Source of the DNA: DASWHX01 sp036397995
GTDB taxonomy: Bacteria > Bacteroidota > Bacteroidia > Cytophagales > Cyclobacteriaceae
DNA: 5,326 nt
Direction of reading: 5' to 3'
Assembly (NCBI GenBank): GCA_036397995.1
Contig: DASWHX010000084.1
Span: forward strand, 1-5,326
Shown: one piece after another, positions 1-5,326 of the stretch
Layout: every line of letters begins with the position of its first letter
Numbering within the stretch: position 1 is the first letter of the stretch
Translations under genes and position numbers: made by a program
Notes under the pieces: model-generated
The model's database searches: none
Told to the model about the DNA's origin: nothing
What the model saw: only the letters and a program-made list of their open reading frames with translations

Positions 1-1
1 A

Positions 2-394
2 ATGAACCCGGAACCTTTAGACTATAATAACATGCCTGGTTGTACATATTGCAGCCCCGAGATTGCATCTGTGGGTTATACGGAAAAGGCCGCAAAGGAA
101 GCCGGCTATGAAATCAAAGTTGGCAAATTCCCATTTTCCGCATCGGGCAAGGCAAGTGCGGCCGGGGCCAAGGAAGGATTTGTAAAAGTGATTTTCGATG
201 CGAAATACGGGGAATGGCTGGGCTGCCACATGATTGGCAACAACGTGACTGAAATAATAGCCGAAGCCGTTGTCGCCAGGAAACTGGAAACAACAGGCCA
301 CGAAATTATTAAATCGGTTCATCCGCATCCAACTATGTCGGAAGCTGTTATGGAAGCCACTGCAGCGGCATATGATGAGGTGATACATATATAA
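2..394 (+). CDS. lpdA: Dihydrolipoyl dehydrogenase, C-terminal part (5' end outside window)
   Basis: This is the C-terminal dimerisation domain of the FAD-dependent E3 subunit, which re-oxidises protein-bound dihydrolipoamide with NAD+ in the cytoplasmic 2-oxoacid dehydrogenase and glycine-cleavage complexes. The 130 visible residues start with a PEIASVGYTE segment (19-28), the usual opening of this domain. They end with HPHPTMSEA, where H109 and E114 match the His-Glu pair that completes the active site of the partner subunit (H444/E449 in the E. coli enzyme). The ATG at position 2 is almost certainly an internal Met, because the FAD and NAD domains must lie upstream; about 330 residues are missing at the left edge. 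GC content is near 50% in sampled stretches, clearly above the sulfotransferase gene further along. Related disulfide oxidoreductases share the domain, but the HPHPT-SE motif together with the EVIHI-type C-terminus favours Lpd. Confidence 0.93.
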   Translation: MNPEPLDYNNMPGCTYCSPEIASVGYTEKAAKEAGYEIKVGKFPFSASGKASAAGAKEGFVKVIFDAKYGEWLGCHMIGNNVTEIIAEAVVARKLETTGHEIIKSVHPHPTMSEAVMEATAAAYDEVIHI

Positions 395-397
395 GGA

Positions 398-608
398 AGT
401 TAAGAGTTGTGAGTATTGAGTGCGGAGAAACTCGCTCATAATGTAGTCAAGAGTTGAGAGTTTAGAGTGCGGAGAAACTCGCTCATAATGTAGTCAAGAG
501 TTGAGAGTTTAGAGTGTTGAGAAACTCGCTGATAATGTAGTCAAGAGTTGAGAGTTTAGAGTGTTGAGAAACTCTCTACTCTATACTCAAAATTCTATAC
601 TCTTAACT
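398..608. repeat. 10-bp inverted repeat enclosing the tandem repeat
   Basis: AGTTAAGAGT at 398-407 is matched by its exact reverse complement ACTCTTAACT at 599-608. The right-hand side (577-608) is in effect the opposite strand of the left-hand motif family: it holds ACTCTATACTC and a second CTATACTC (581-588 and 595-602), the reverse complement of GAGTATAG-like sequence. The whole 211-bp block therefore reads as a large imperfect palindrome with tandem copies in its left arm. It ends 4 bp before the tRNA. It could fold in the transcript or be a non-autonomous mobile unit; neither is shown. Confidence 0.7.
402..576. repeat. 47-bp tandem repeat, about 3.7 copies
   Basis: Copies begin at 402, 449, 496 and 543, a strict 47-bp period, and the last copy breaks off near 576. 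The unit opens with AAGAGTTGAGAG and ends with AATGTAGTC. Copy 1 differs from copy 2 only near its start (TGTGAGTATTGAG against TGAGAGTTTAGAG). Copies 3 and 4 carry GTTGAG where copies 1 and 2 carry GCGGAG. Each unit from copy 2 onward contains a short stem-loop (GAGTTT pairing with AAACTC across 11 nt). In copy 4 the stem grows to 8 bp (550-557 with 569-576) because the sequence turns into AAACTCTC. There are no unique spacers, so it is not a CRISPR array. No function is recognised; it lies between lpd and tRNA-Pro and could shape the lpd transcript end. Confidence 0.9.
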
Positions 609-612
609 CAAT

Positions 613-686
613 CGGGATGTGGCGCAGCTTGGTAGCGCGCGTCGTTCGGGACGACGAGGCCGCTGGTTCGAATCCAGTCATCCCGA
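613..686 (+). tRNA. tRNA-Pro, anticodon CGG
   Basis: A complete cloverleaf can be drawn by hand. The acceptor stem is CGGGATG (613-619) with CATCCCG (679-685), with discriminator base A686. The anticodon stem is CGTCG (640-644) with CGACG (652-656), around the 7-nt loop TTCGGGA with anticodon CGG at 647-649, reading CCG. The T arm is GCTGG/CCAGT around TTCGAAT (662-678). The D arm contains the usual GCGCAGCTTGGTAGCGC. The overall body resembles other bacterial tRNA-Pro genes. The 3' CCA is not encoded: CTT follows the discriminator. Confidence 0.97.
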
Positions 687-718
687 CTTTGTTATTTCAT
701 GGATTTTGATTTAATAAA

Positions 719-1273
719 TTGATCAAGGTGAACCGTAAATCTATCCGGTTAAAAGGATACGATTATTCGCAGGCGGGTTTGTATTTTATCACCATATGTT
801 GTCAGGACAGGGCGTGTTTGTTTGGTGATGTGGTGAATGGCAAAATAGGATTAAACGTTGCGGGGAAAATTGCCAATGAATGTTGGTTGGAAATACCGGA
901 ACATTTTCCGAATGTGATTTTGCACGAATATACTGTAATGCCGAACCACATCCACGGTATTATTGAATTGACCGAAATCGTAGGGGCGAAAAATTTTTCG
1001 CTCCATCAACATTCGCCCCATCATACAGGGGCGAATGATTTTTCGCCCCTACGAATACCATTTGTTTCACCGTCACGAACAATAGGTTCCATTGTACGCG
1101 GATTTAAAATTGGTGTAACAAAATGGATGCGTCAAAACACGGATGTTGAAACCGTTTGGCAACGCAATTACCACGAACACATTATTCGTAATGAACAATC
1201 GTATCAAACCATTTCGGATTACATCATAAATAACCCTGGAAAATGGGCAGATGATAAATTTAATCTGGAATGA
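719..1273 (+). CDS. REP-associated tyrosine transposase (RAYT), IS200-like HUH family
   Basis: This is a 184-residue Y1-type HUH nuclease of the RAYT group, single-domain enzymes that cut single-stranded DNA at REP hairpins and are thought to spread REP/BIME elements. Visible hallmarks are the N-terminal RRS/KSIRLKGYDYS and GLYFIT block (8-25), the metal-binding HUH motif MPNHIHGII with H77 and H79, and the C-terminal block WQRNYHEHIIRNEQSY (147-162) followed by SDYIINNP (166-173). Y151 is my candidate for the catalytic tyrosine. The reading frame is intact and of normal family length. An in-frame stop at 707-709 excludes an earlier start. TTG719 or GTG728 must serve, since no in-frame ATG precedes the conserved block; the start is uncertain and no Shine-Dalgarno sequence is evident. 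The stop overlaps a downstream ATG (ATGA at 1270-1273). Residues 88-112 are encoded by a palindromic element in a variable loop between the HUH and tyrosine segments. Confidence 0.9.
   Translation: MIKVNRKSIRLKGYDYSQAGLYFITICCQDRACLFGDVVNGKIGLNVAGKIANECWLEIPEHFPNVILHEYTVMPNHIHGIIELTEIVGAKNFSLHQHSPHHTGANDFSPLRIPFVSPSRTIGSIVRGFKIGVTKWMRQNTDVETVWQRNYHEHIIRNEQSYQTISDYIINNPGKWADDKFNLE
979..1053. repeat. BIME-like element inside the RAYT coding sequence
   Basis: The 75-bp block has perfect 15-bp terminal inverted repeats: CGTAGGGGCGAAAAA at 979-993 is the exact reverse complement of 1039-1053. It contains two near-palindromic 22-bp units, 983-1004 and 1028-1049, that match at 19 of 22 positions and lie 45 bp apart. 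An inverted half-unit ATTCGCCCC (1011-1019) pairs with 1028-1036. Read from each end inward, a GTAG tetranucleotide (980-983 on the plus strand, 1049-1052 on the minus strand) precedes a GGGCGA hairpin. That is the layout of two REPs in opposite orientation, a BIME. In the RAYT frame it encodes 25 residues with repeated GAKNFS-L and GANDFSPL. Deleting it leaves the frame open (I-I-P across the junction). That it is a substrate of this RAYT is inferred from the GTAG rule known for proteobacterial RAYTs. Confidence 0.85.
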
Positions 1274-1335
1274 AATTCACCGAGGGAAAATTAGAAAAGG
1301 CATTTTCCGAGTTGTCTGTGGAGAAAAAATCTTAA
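1270..1335 (+). pseudogene. 21-codon frame resembling the N-terminus of type I restriction HsdR (remnant)
   Basis: An ATG overlapping the RAYT stop (ATGA) opens a 21-codon frame that reads MKFTEGKLEKAFSEL, then SVEKKS and a stop. From memory, many type I restriction R subunits begin with a very similar K-F-T-E-x-K-L-E-x-A-F-x-E-L segment followed by L-x-x-E-G-[FY]-P-H. Here the match ends after about 15 residues and the expected PH-x-x-G part is absent. The simplest reading is the scar of a lost hsdR gene that once followed the RAYT in a translationally coupled arrangement. Chance similarity over so short a stretch, or a genuine small peptide, cannot be excluded. No hsdM or hsdS sequence is in the window. 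Confidence 0.4.
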
Positions 1336-1344
1336 ATTCAAAAA

Positions 1345-2271
1345 ATGCATCACAAAATACACAGTCTTAAAATGCGTTATTTTTCTGCCTTTTATGATGA
1401 TGCTTTTTCTAAAGTAATACCCCAACTCCGAACCGAATCGTGGAAAGCATTATTCATTATGGGAAGTGGCCGGAATGGAAGCACATTGTTCTCATGTATC
1501 CTAAACAACCACAATAAGATATGTATTCCTCCGGAGCATAATGGAATTCCGGCAGCCATTCGCTATTGGCACACTCATCCATTTCAATCCTGGACGAATA
1601 AGGTAAATCATATTACTTCGATATTTGAAAAATCTGCCTTATGGAATTTTGAAGGTGAAAAAACTAAAAGTGAATTATCTGGAATTCCGGTTAACCAAAG
1701 AAATATCAATGAAATCATTAATTCCATTTATGGTTATTTTGGAAGAAAGCAAGGGAAGTTAAATCCGGTGTGGGGTGATAAAACGCCTTCAAATACTCAT
1801 TTCATTAAAACAATAAAGAAACAATTTCCTTTAAGCAAAATTATTTTTTTAGTTCGAGACCCACGAGATGTAGTTTCATCTTTACTGGAGATAAATGAAA
1901 AACACTTTCTCAAAACATTCGACTTCTTATTGTGGAGATGGATAGATTCGATTGACAAATACAGGTTCTTATCAAAAAAGTTCCCGGAAGATATTAGGAT
2001 GCTGAAGTATGAAAATCTGGTGAGTAATCCAAGTGAAGAAGTGACCGGTATAATCAGATGGCTTGATCTGGAACCTCAACCTGGTTTGCTTAATAGTTAT
2101 GCAGCCAATATGGAATTCCTGGGAATTAAAGATGTTGAGCATCACAAAAATATAAACAATCCAATTTCGACAGGTTCTATAGGAAAGTGGAAATACAATC
2201 TTGCAAAAGAATCGGTGACTAAGATCCACAGAAGATTAGGTGCTGCAATGAAGCAATTGGGATACATTTAA
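1345..2271 (+). CDS. Sulfotransferase family protein (PAPS-dependent)
   Basis: The protein has 308 residues and is of the cytosolic/Golgi-type sulfotransferase fold, which moves a sulfuryl group from 3'-phosphoadenylyl sulfate to a hydroxyl or amine of an acceptor. The 5'-phosphosulfate loop is FIMGSGRNGSTLF (37-49), where the family has the GxxRSGST pattern. The 3'-phosphate motif is FLVRDPRDVVSS (168-179), with R171 and S178/S179 as likely ligands. WGDKTP (143-148) is a conserved element of bacterial members, and SIGKWKYNL (278-286) matches the C-terminal PAPS-binding strand. There is no signal peptide or membrane segment. The acceptor is unknown; cell-surface glycans or lipids are common targets. 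ATG1345 is taken as the start, but ATG1372 (Met10) is in frame and also possible. GC content in sampled 60-bp stretches is 22-38%, well below lpd and the permease, which suggests acquisition. It begins 9 bp after the hsdR-like frame and has no obvious operon partner. Confidence 0.87.
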   Translation: MHHKIHSLKMRYFSAFYDDAFSKVIPQLRTESWKALFIMGSGRNGSTLFSCILNNHNKICIPPEHNGIPAAIRYWHTHPFQSWTNKVNHITSIFEKSALWNFEGEKTKSELSGIPVNQRNINEIINSIYGYFGRKQGKLNPVWGDKTPSNTHFIKTIKKQFPLSKIIFLVRDPRDVVSSLLEINEKHFLKTFDFLLWRWIDSIDKYRFLSKKFPEDIRMLKYENLVSNPSEEVTGIIRWLDLEPQPGLLNSYAANMEFLGIKDVEHHKNINNPISTGSIGKWKYNLAKESVTKIHRRLGAAMKQLGYI

Positions 2272-2311
2272 TCTCGAGTATTGTGGCTATTTGCCAATTA
2301 TACGTTAATAT

Positions 2312-2330
2312 TTCATTTCTCTAAAATGAA
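2312..2330. other. AT-rich stem-loop downstream of the sulfotransferase
   Basis: TTCATTT (2312-2318) pairs with AAATGAA (2324-2330) around a 5-nt loop, about 40 bp past the sulfotransferase stop. It lacks a GC-rich stem and a following T run, so it is not a convincing terminator. The rest of the 176-bp convergent gap (2272-2447) holds only a perfect 10-bp palindrome AGGTATACCT at 2367-2376 and nothing else I can name. Confidence 0.3.
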
Positions 2331-2425
2331 TAAGCTTGTGGCCAGGGTTTTTGCAGTAGTTAACCGAGGTATACCTTATAAGAAACAAACTACCAAAATC
2401 AGTTGGTTTTATCATAGTAATCAAG

Positions 2426-2447
2426 GGCGAGAAAAGAAATCTCTGCC
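2426..2447 (-). terminator. Possible terminator hairpin of the lipoprotein gene
   Basis: GGC-GAGA (2426-2432) pairs with TCTC-T-GCC (2440-2447) with one bulged base, giving seven pairs around a 7-nt purine loop (on the plus strand). It begins directly after the lipoprotein stop codon on the minus strand, where a terminator would be expected. The downstream minus-strand sequence (CTTGATTACT) is not a proper T tract, so this is a weak call. Confidence 0.3.
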
Positions 2448-2834
2448 TTAAGGAATTTTGACGTACTTAGATGCAAACTTGCAACTACCATCCGCCGAAT
2501 CAGCCTTGAATGTTAGTGTAAGCACAGTATTTTCAATTGAATACTGGAGAACGGAGATAGTGTAGGAATTTTCGTAAATATTCAAATTATTCTCACTTAC
2601 CGTATAAGGAAAAGTTTCTCCCAACGATATTACAGTTGTTTCAGTGAAAAAAATGATTTCACAATTATCCTGGCAATCTTGCGTGTAGTTATTGGCAGGG
2701 TCAGTGCATTCCGTAACTAAAAGGCCGGTATTCTCCCAGGCTCCGAGTAAGACTGCATTGGCTGGTTCATCATCTTTACAACCGGAAATCAAAAGCAATG
2801 CCGCAGCCAACAAAAGATTTAGAGGATTTTTCAT
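2448..2834 (-). CDS. Lipocalin-like outer-envelope lipoprotein
   Basis: The protein has 128 residues. A basic-hydrophobic leader MKNPLNLLLAAALLLISGC ends in the lipobox I16-S17-G18-C19, so it should be cleaved before C19 and lipid-anchored. The next residues, KDDEP, are acidic, and in Bacteroidota such charge patterns can favour export to the cell surface. The mature part opens with LLGAWENTG, the L-x-G-x-W start typical of small lipocalin-like domains, and continues as alternating beta-strand-like segments. Four cysteines remain after the anchor region (C43, C54, C58 and C118) and could form disulfides in the periplasm or outside. ATG2834 is chosen over an in-frame ATG at 2903 because it places the signal peptide at the N-terminus. 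The gene lies 95 bp past the permease stop, on the same strand. Ligand and role are unknown. Confidence 0.8.
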   Translation of the reverse strand: MKNPLNLLLAAALLLISGCKDDEPANAVLLGAWENTGLLVTECTDPANNYTQDCQDNCEIIFFTETTVISLGETFPYTVSENNLNIYENSYTISVLQYSIENTVLTLTFKADSADGSCKFASKYVKIP

Positions 2835-2836
2835 AT

Positions 2837-2852
2837 AATACAATTTTGTATT
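2837..2852. promoter_or_regulatory. Palindrome just upstream of the lipoprotein start
   Basis: AATACAA (2837-2843) and TTGTATT (2846-2852) form a 7-bp dyad with a 2-bp centre, beginning 2 bp before the ATG of the lipoprotein gene. A further ATACAA at 2859-2864 could pair with TTGTAT (2846-2851) as an alternative. The site could be an operator half-pair or an RNA hairpin over the ribosome entry region. No regulator is recognised, and the AT-rich context makes chance possible. Confidence 0.3.
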
Positions 2853-2910
2853 GTAAAAATACAACATTTTATCAACTAATAATAGATTGATTATAAATCC
2901 CAAGTGAGTT

Positions 2911-2931
2911 AAACAAAAAGGGAAAACCTTT
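2911..2931 (-). terminator. Weak candidate terminator of the permease gene
   Basis: On the minus strand AAAGG-TTTTC-CCTTT (2931-2917) forms a 5-bp stem with a 5-nt loop, and the transcript then continues TTGTTT, giving a T-rich tail. The stem overlaps the permease stop codon. It is short and has only two GC pairs, so read-through into the lipoprotein gene is possible. Confidence 0.3.
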
Positions 2932-5326
2932 ATTCAGTCCGCAAAGTTTCAGTTGGATTGAGGCTGGAAATCTTCAGCGTATGATAGCTGATGGTTGCCA
3001 AAGCAATCATCAAAATCAATAATCCCGGACCGGCGAACAACCACCAGCTTAGGTTTACTTTGTAAGCGAAATCTGCCAACCACCTGTTTGAAAGCCACCA
3101 CACCAAAGGGATTGCAGGAATCCAGGCCATTAAGACAAGTTTCGAAAATTCCGTAGAAAGTAAAATGATAAGTTCGTTCCGGGAGGCGCCCAATGTTTTT
3201 CTGATTCCAATCTCGCGGGTTCTTAGGGTTGTAACAAAGCCGGTGAGTCCGAATAAACCCAGACAGGCAATCACAATGGACAGTGTTGAGAAGGAACTGA
3301 AAATTTTCCCAAATAGTAATTCCGATTTGTATTGCTGATCGAAATGATCATCAAGAAAAAAGTAATCATATTCATTTCCCGGAAAGAACGTCTTAAAAAG
3401 TTCTTCCATACCGGTAACGGCTTTCTGATAATGGCCAGCGCTAACTTTAATGGAATAGAAACTGGAGATATTGGAAAAGTAGCGCAAGATTAAAGGCTCT
3501 GTACTTTTCTTAAGCGATTCCTGGTGAAAATCTTTTACCACGCCAACAATGGCAAACGTATCGCCCCAGAAATATATCTTCCGGTTAATGGCATCTTCCA
3601 TCATTTCGAATCCCATCAATTTGATTGCAGACTCGTTGAAAATCACCGATTGACTTTCATTGGAGTAATCAGCGGAAAATTTTCTTCCTTCCAGAATAGA
3701 TAAACCATAGTAATCTATATAGTCCTCGTCCATTCCTATTATACGGTATTGCTGTCCTTTGACCGGGTCATCTTCAAGCTTCCTGATTCCGCCGGCATTC
3801 CAGGGCGGCTGGCTGCCCGGAACTGTAGTAGATGCTGTGATCGCTGAAACATAAGGCAGCCTTGAAGCTTCCACTTTGAAATTCTCGTGTTTTGAAATAA
3901 AAGTAGAGTCGGTAACATTCGGACCCACAATAACCAGTGTCTGGTCAATATTCATCCCCAATTCCTGTTGTTTCAGGAATTGAAGCTGGTGGAAAACAAC
4001 GAATGTTCCGATAATCAGAATCACGGAAATGGCAAACTGAAATACTACAAGAAAGCGTCTCATAATATTTCCCGCAGAAGATTTGGTACTTCTTCCTTTG
4101 AGAACCTGCGAAGGCTTGAATGAAGAAATAACGAAGGCAGGATAAATGCCGGCAACAATTCCCCCGGCGACAAATAACAGTAATACCTTTCCCCACAAGT
4201 CTAAATCCGTTCCGTTAAATAAAATCAGCCTTCTTCCTGCAATTTCATTTAACTCAGGCAATAACAGGTAAGCTAATCCCACTGAGAAAAAAATCGCAAA
4301 AAGATTCAGAATGAATGATTCGAAAACAAATTGGGTTATCAATTGCGAGCGTTGCGCTCCGATTATTTTTCTAATCCCGATTTCCTTCATTCTGTTTATA
4401 GCCATTGAAGTGGATAAATTGATGTAATTCACCCAGGCAATAATTAGGATAAAGAATGATACGATTGAAAGGAAGTAAACAATTTGCAGGTCGCCATTTG
4501 CTTCAAACTCGACCATGTAATTTGAGTTCAAGTGAATATCAGTCAGAGGTTGCAGATGAAAAATCATATTCATACCAAATTCTTCCATTGTTTCGCCTGC
4601 ATACTGATTAACCATTGAGGGCAATTTTGATTCAAGGAATTTTCCATCTGCTCCTTCTTTCAGCAGCACATACGTATAAAAACCATCCCAATCAAATGAA
4701 TTCCGCGCCTGTGGGGAAGTAAGACTTATATAGGTCTCAAAACTCAGAAGGCAATCAAACTTCATGTGCGAATTTTCAGGTACGTCTTCAAAAATCCCGG
4801 TAATCCTGAATGAATTTGACCCGTTATGAATAATGGTTTTTCCCAATGGATCCTCTTCTCCAAAATATTTTTTTGCCGTTGATGCCGACAAAACAGCGGT
4901 GAATGGTTCTTGCAGCACCAAAGAATCAATTCCCTGGAGTAATTTGAAATCAAAAACTCTGAAGAATTCCTCGCTGGCATAGAAGAAATGATCTTCGCGA
5001 AATACCTTTTCACCAAATGAAATCATAGCATTGCTGCTATGCATTTTCACAAAGCGGTCAACTTCAGGAAACGACTCAAGCATGGCCGGTCCCACACCGG
5101 CACAGCCGGCGGCCCATTGAGTAGACAACTCTCCCTGGTTATAACGGTCTAGTTGTACGCGGTAGATTCTGTCTTTCTTAGTGTGACTCTGATCATAGCT
5201 TAACTCATTAGAGACATATTTCATAATCAGAATGAAAGAAGACATTCCCAGTGTAATTCCTATCAAATTAATGAAAGTAAAAACACGGTATTTACGGAAT
5301 GTCCTTATTGTGGAGAGAAAATAGCT
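2930..5326 (-). CDS. ABC transporter permease, MacB/FtsX type with duplicated core (first codons outside window)
   Basis: This inner-membrane permease belongs to the family whose members move or extract substrates at the periplasmic face (macrolides, peptides, lipoproteins) using a separate ATPase. The frame stays open to the right edge, giving 798 visible residues, so only a few N-terminal residues are missing compared with the usual 790-810. In visible numbering: TM1 at 15-37 followed by NELSYD; a MacB-like periplasmic domain up to about 275; TM2 at 282-305; coupling motif KEIGIRKIIGAQR at 314-326; TM3 and TM4 near 335-358 and 381-403; then a second copy with TM5 at 425-448, a periplasmic domain, TM6 at 679-702, motif REIGIRKTLGASR at 704-716, and TM7 and TM8. 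It ends NPTETLRTE, typical for the group. No ATP-binding subunit lies in the window; it may be to the right. The substrate is unknown. Confidence 0.93.
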   Translation of the reverse strand, partial: SYFLSTIRTFRKYRVFTFINLIGITLGMSSFILIMKYVSNELSYDQSHTKKDRIYRVQLDRYNQGELSTQWAAGCAGVGPAMLESFPEVDRFVKMHSSNAMISFGEKVFREDHFFYASEEFFRVFDFKLLQGIDSLVLQEPFTAVLSASTAKKYFGEEDPLGKTIIHNGSNSFRITGIFEDVPENSHMKFDCLLSFETYISLTSPQARNSFDWDGFYTYVLLKEGADGKFLESKLPSMVNQYAGETMEEFGMNMIFHLQPLTDIHLNSNYMVEFEANGDLQIVYFLSIVSFFILIIAWVNYINLSTSMAINRMKEIGIRKIIGAQRSQLITQFVFESFILNLFAIFFSVGLAYLLLPELNEIAGRRLILFNGTDLDLWGKVLLLFVAGGIVAGIYPAFVISSFKPSQVLKGRSTKSSAGNIMRRFLVVFQFAISVILIIGTFVVFHQLQFLKQQELGMNIDQTLVIVGPNVTDSTFISKHENFKVEASRLPYVSAITASTTVPGSQPPWNAGGIRKLEDDPVKGQQYRIIGMDEDYIDYYGLSILEGRKFSADYSNESQSVIFNESAIKLMGFEMMEDAINRKIYFWGDTFAIVGVVKDFHQESLKKSTEPLILRYFSNISSFYSIKVSAGHYQKAVTGMEELFKTFFPGNEYDYFFLDDHFDQQYKSELLFGKIFSSFSTLSIVIACLGLFGLTGFVTTLRTREIGIRKTLGASRNELIILLSTEFSKLVLMAWIPAIPLVWWLSNRWLADFAYKVNLSWWLFAGPGLLILMIALATISYHTLKISSLNPTETLRTE

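Noticed and set aside
17..439. 140-codon open frame antisense to lpd
   Set aside because: It mirrors a clearly coding lpd sequence on the other strand and its product shows no family features.
402..576. CRISPR array
   Set aside because: The 47-bp units abut directly with no unique spacers, and no cas genes are present.
662..686. tRNA-Pro 3' end as a phage or island attachment site
   Set aside because: I looked for a downstream copy of the T-arm/acceptor end and saw none, and there is no integrase in the window.
1972..2229. 85-codon open frame antisense to the sulfotransferase
   Set aside because: It overlaps a gene with clear motifs and has no recognisable features of its own.
2280..2298. 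Terminator for the sulfotransferase (TGGC/GCCA hairpin)
   Set aside because: The stem has only four solid pairs and no T run follows.
2326..2451. 41-codon + strand frame starting MNKLVARVF in the convergent gap
   Set aside because: It has no recognisable motif and no ribosome binding site, its ATG lies in a stem-loop, and its end overlaps the lipoprotein gene. A chance frame is more likely.
2835..2903. Upstream start of the lipoprotein at 2903
   Set aside because: It would put 23 extra residues ahead of a classical lipoprotein signal peptide, and this stretch looks like AT-rich leader DNA.
3739..5016. Three minus-strand frames of 69-84 codons overlapping the permease
   Set aside because: They are alternative-frame shadows of the permease and lack independent support.
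5264..5266. TTG at 5266 as the permease start
   Set aside because: The frame continues to the window edge with family-typical residues (FLSTIRTFRKYRVFTFIN), so the true start is outside.

Overview
The window looks like chromosomal DNA from a member of the Bacteroidota. The evidence is the character of the genes, not a database match: a duplicated MacB/FtsX-type permease of about 800 residues, a small lipocalin-like lipoprotein, a RAYT-type transposase of the kind common in that phylum, and no clear Shine-Dalgarno sequences ahead of starts. The fine taxon cannot be given.

Layout. The left edge holds the last 130 codons of a dihydrolipoyl dehydrogenase gene (+). It is followed by about 215 bp of repetitive DNA, with 3.7 tandem copies of a 47-bp unit closed at both ends by a 10-bp inverted repeat, and then a complete tRNA-Pro(CGG). 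A small accessory segment comes next on the + strand: an intact REP-associated tyrosine transposase (RAYT), a 21-codon reading frame that overlaps its stop codon and resembles the first residues of type I restriction HsdR proteins, and an AT-rich PAPS-dependent sulfotransferase gene. Two genes on the minus strand converge on this segment: a lipocalin-like lipoprotein and a large ABC-transporter permease whose first few codons lie beyond the right edge.

How it fits together. The genes do not form one pathway. The lpd gene is housekeeping carbon metabolism and the permease and lipoprotein are envelope functions. The region from the repeats to the sulfotransferase looks like an insertion-prone interval next to a tRNA.

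Most notable is a 75-bp (25-codon) element inside the RAYT coding region at 979-1053. It has perfect 15-bp terminal inverted repeats and consists of two inverted REP-like hairpins, each preceded by GTAG, the tetranucleotide that known RAYT enzymes recognise. It is therefore built like a BIME and is translated in frame within what may be its own mobilising enzyme. The second notable point is the apparent hsdR scar fused by an ATGA overlap to the RAYT stop.
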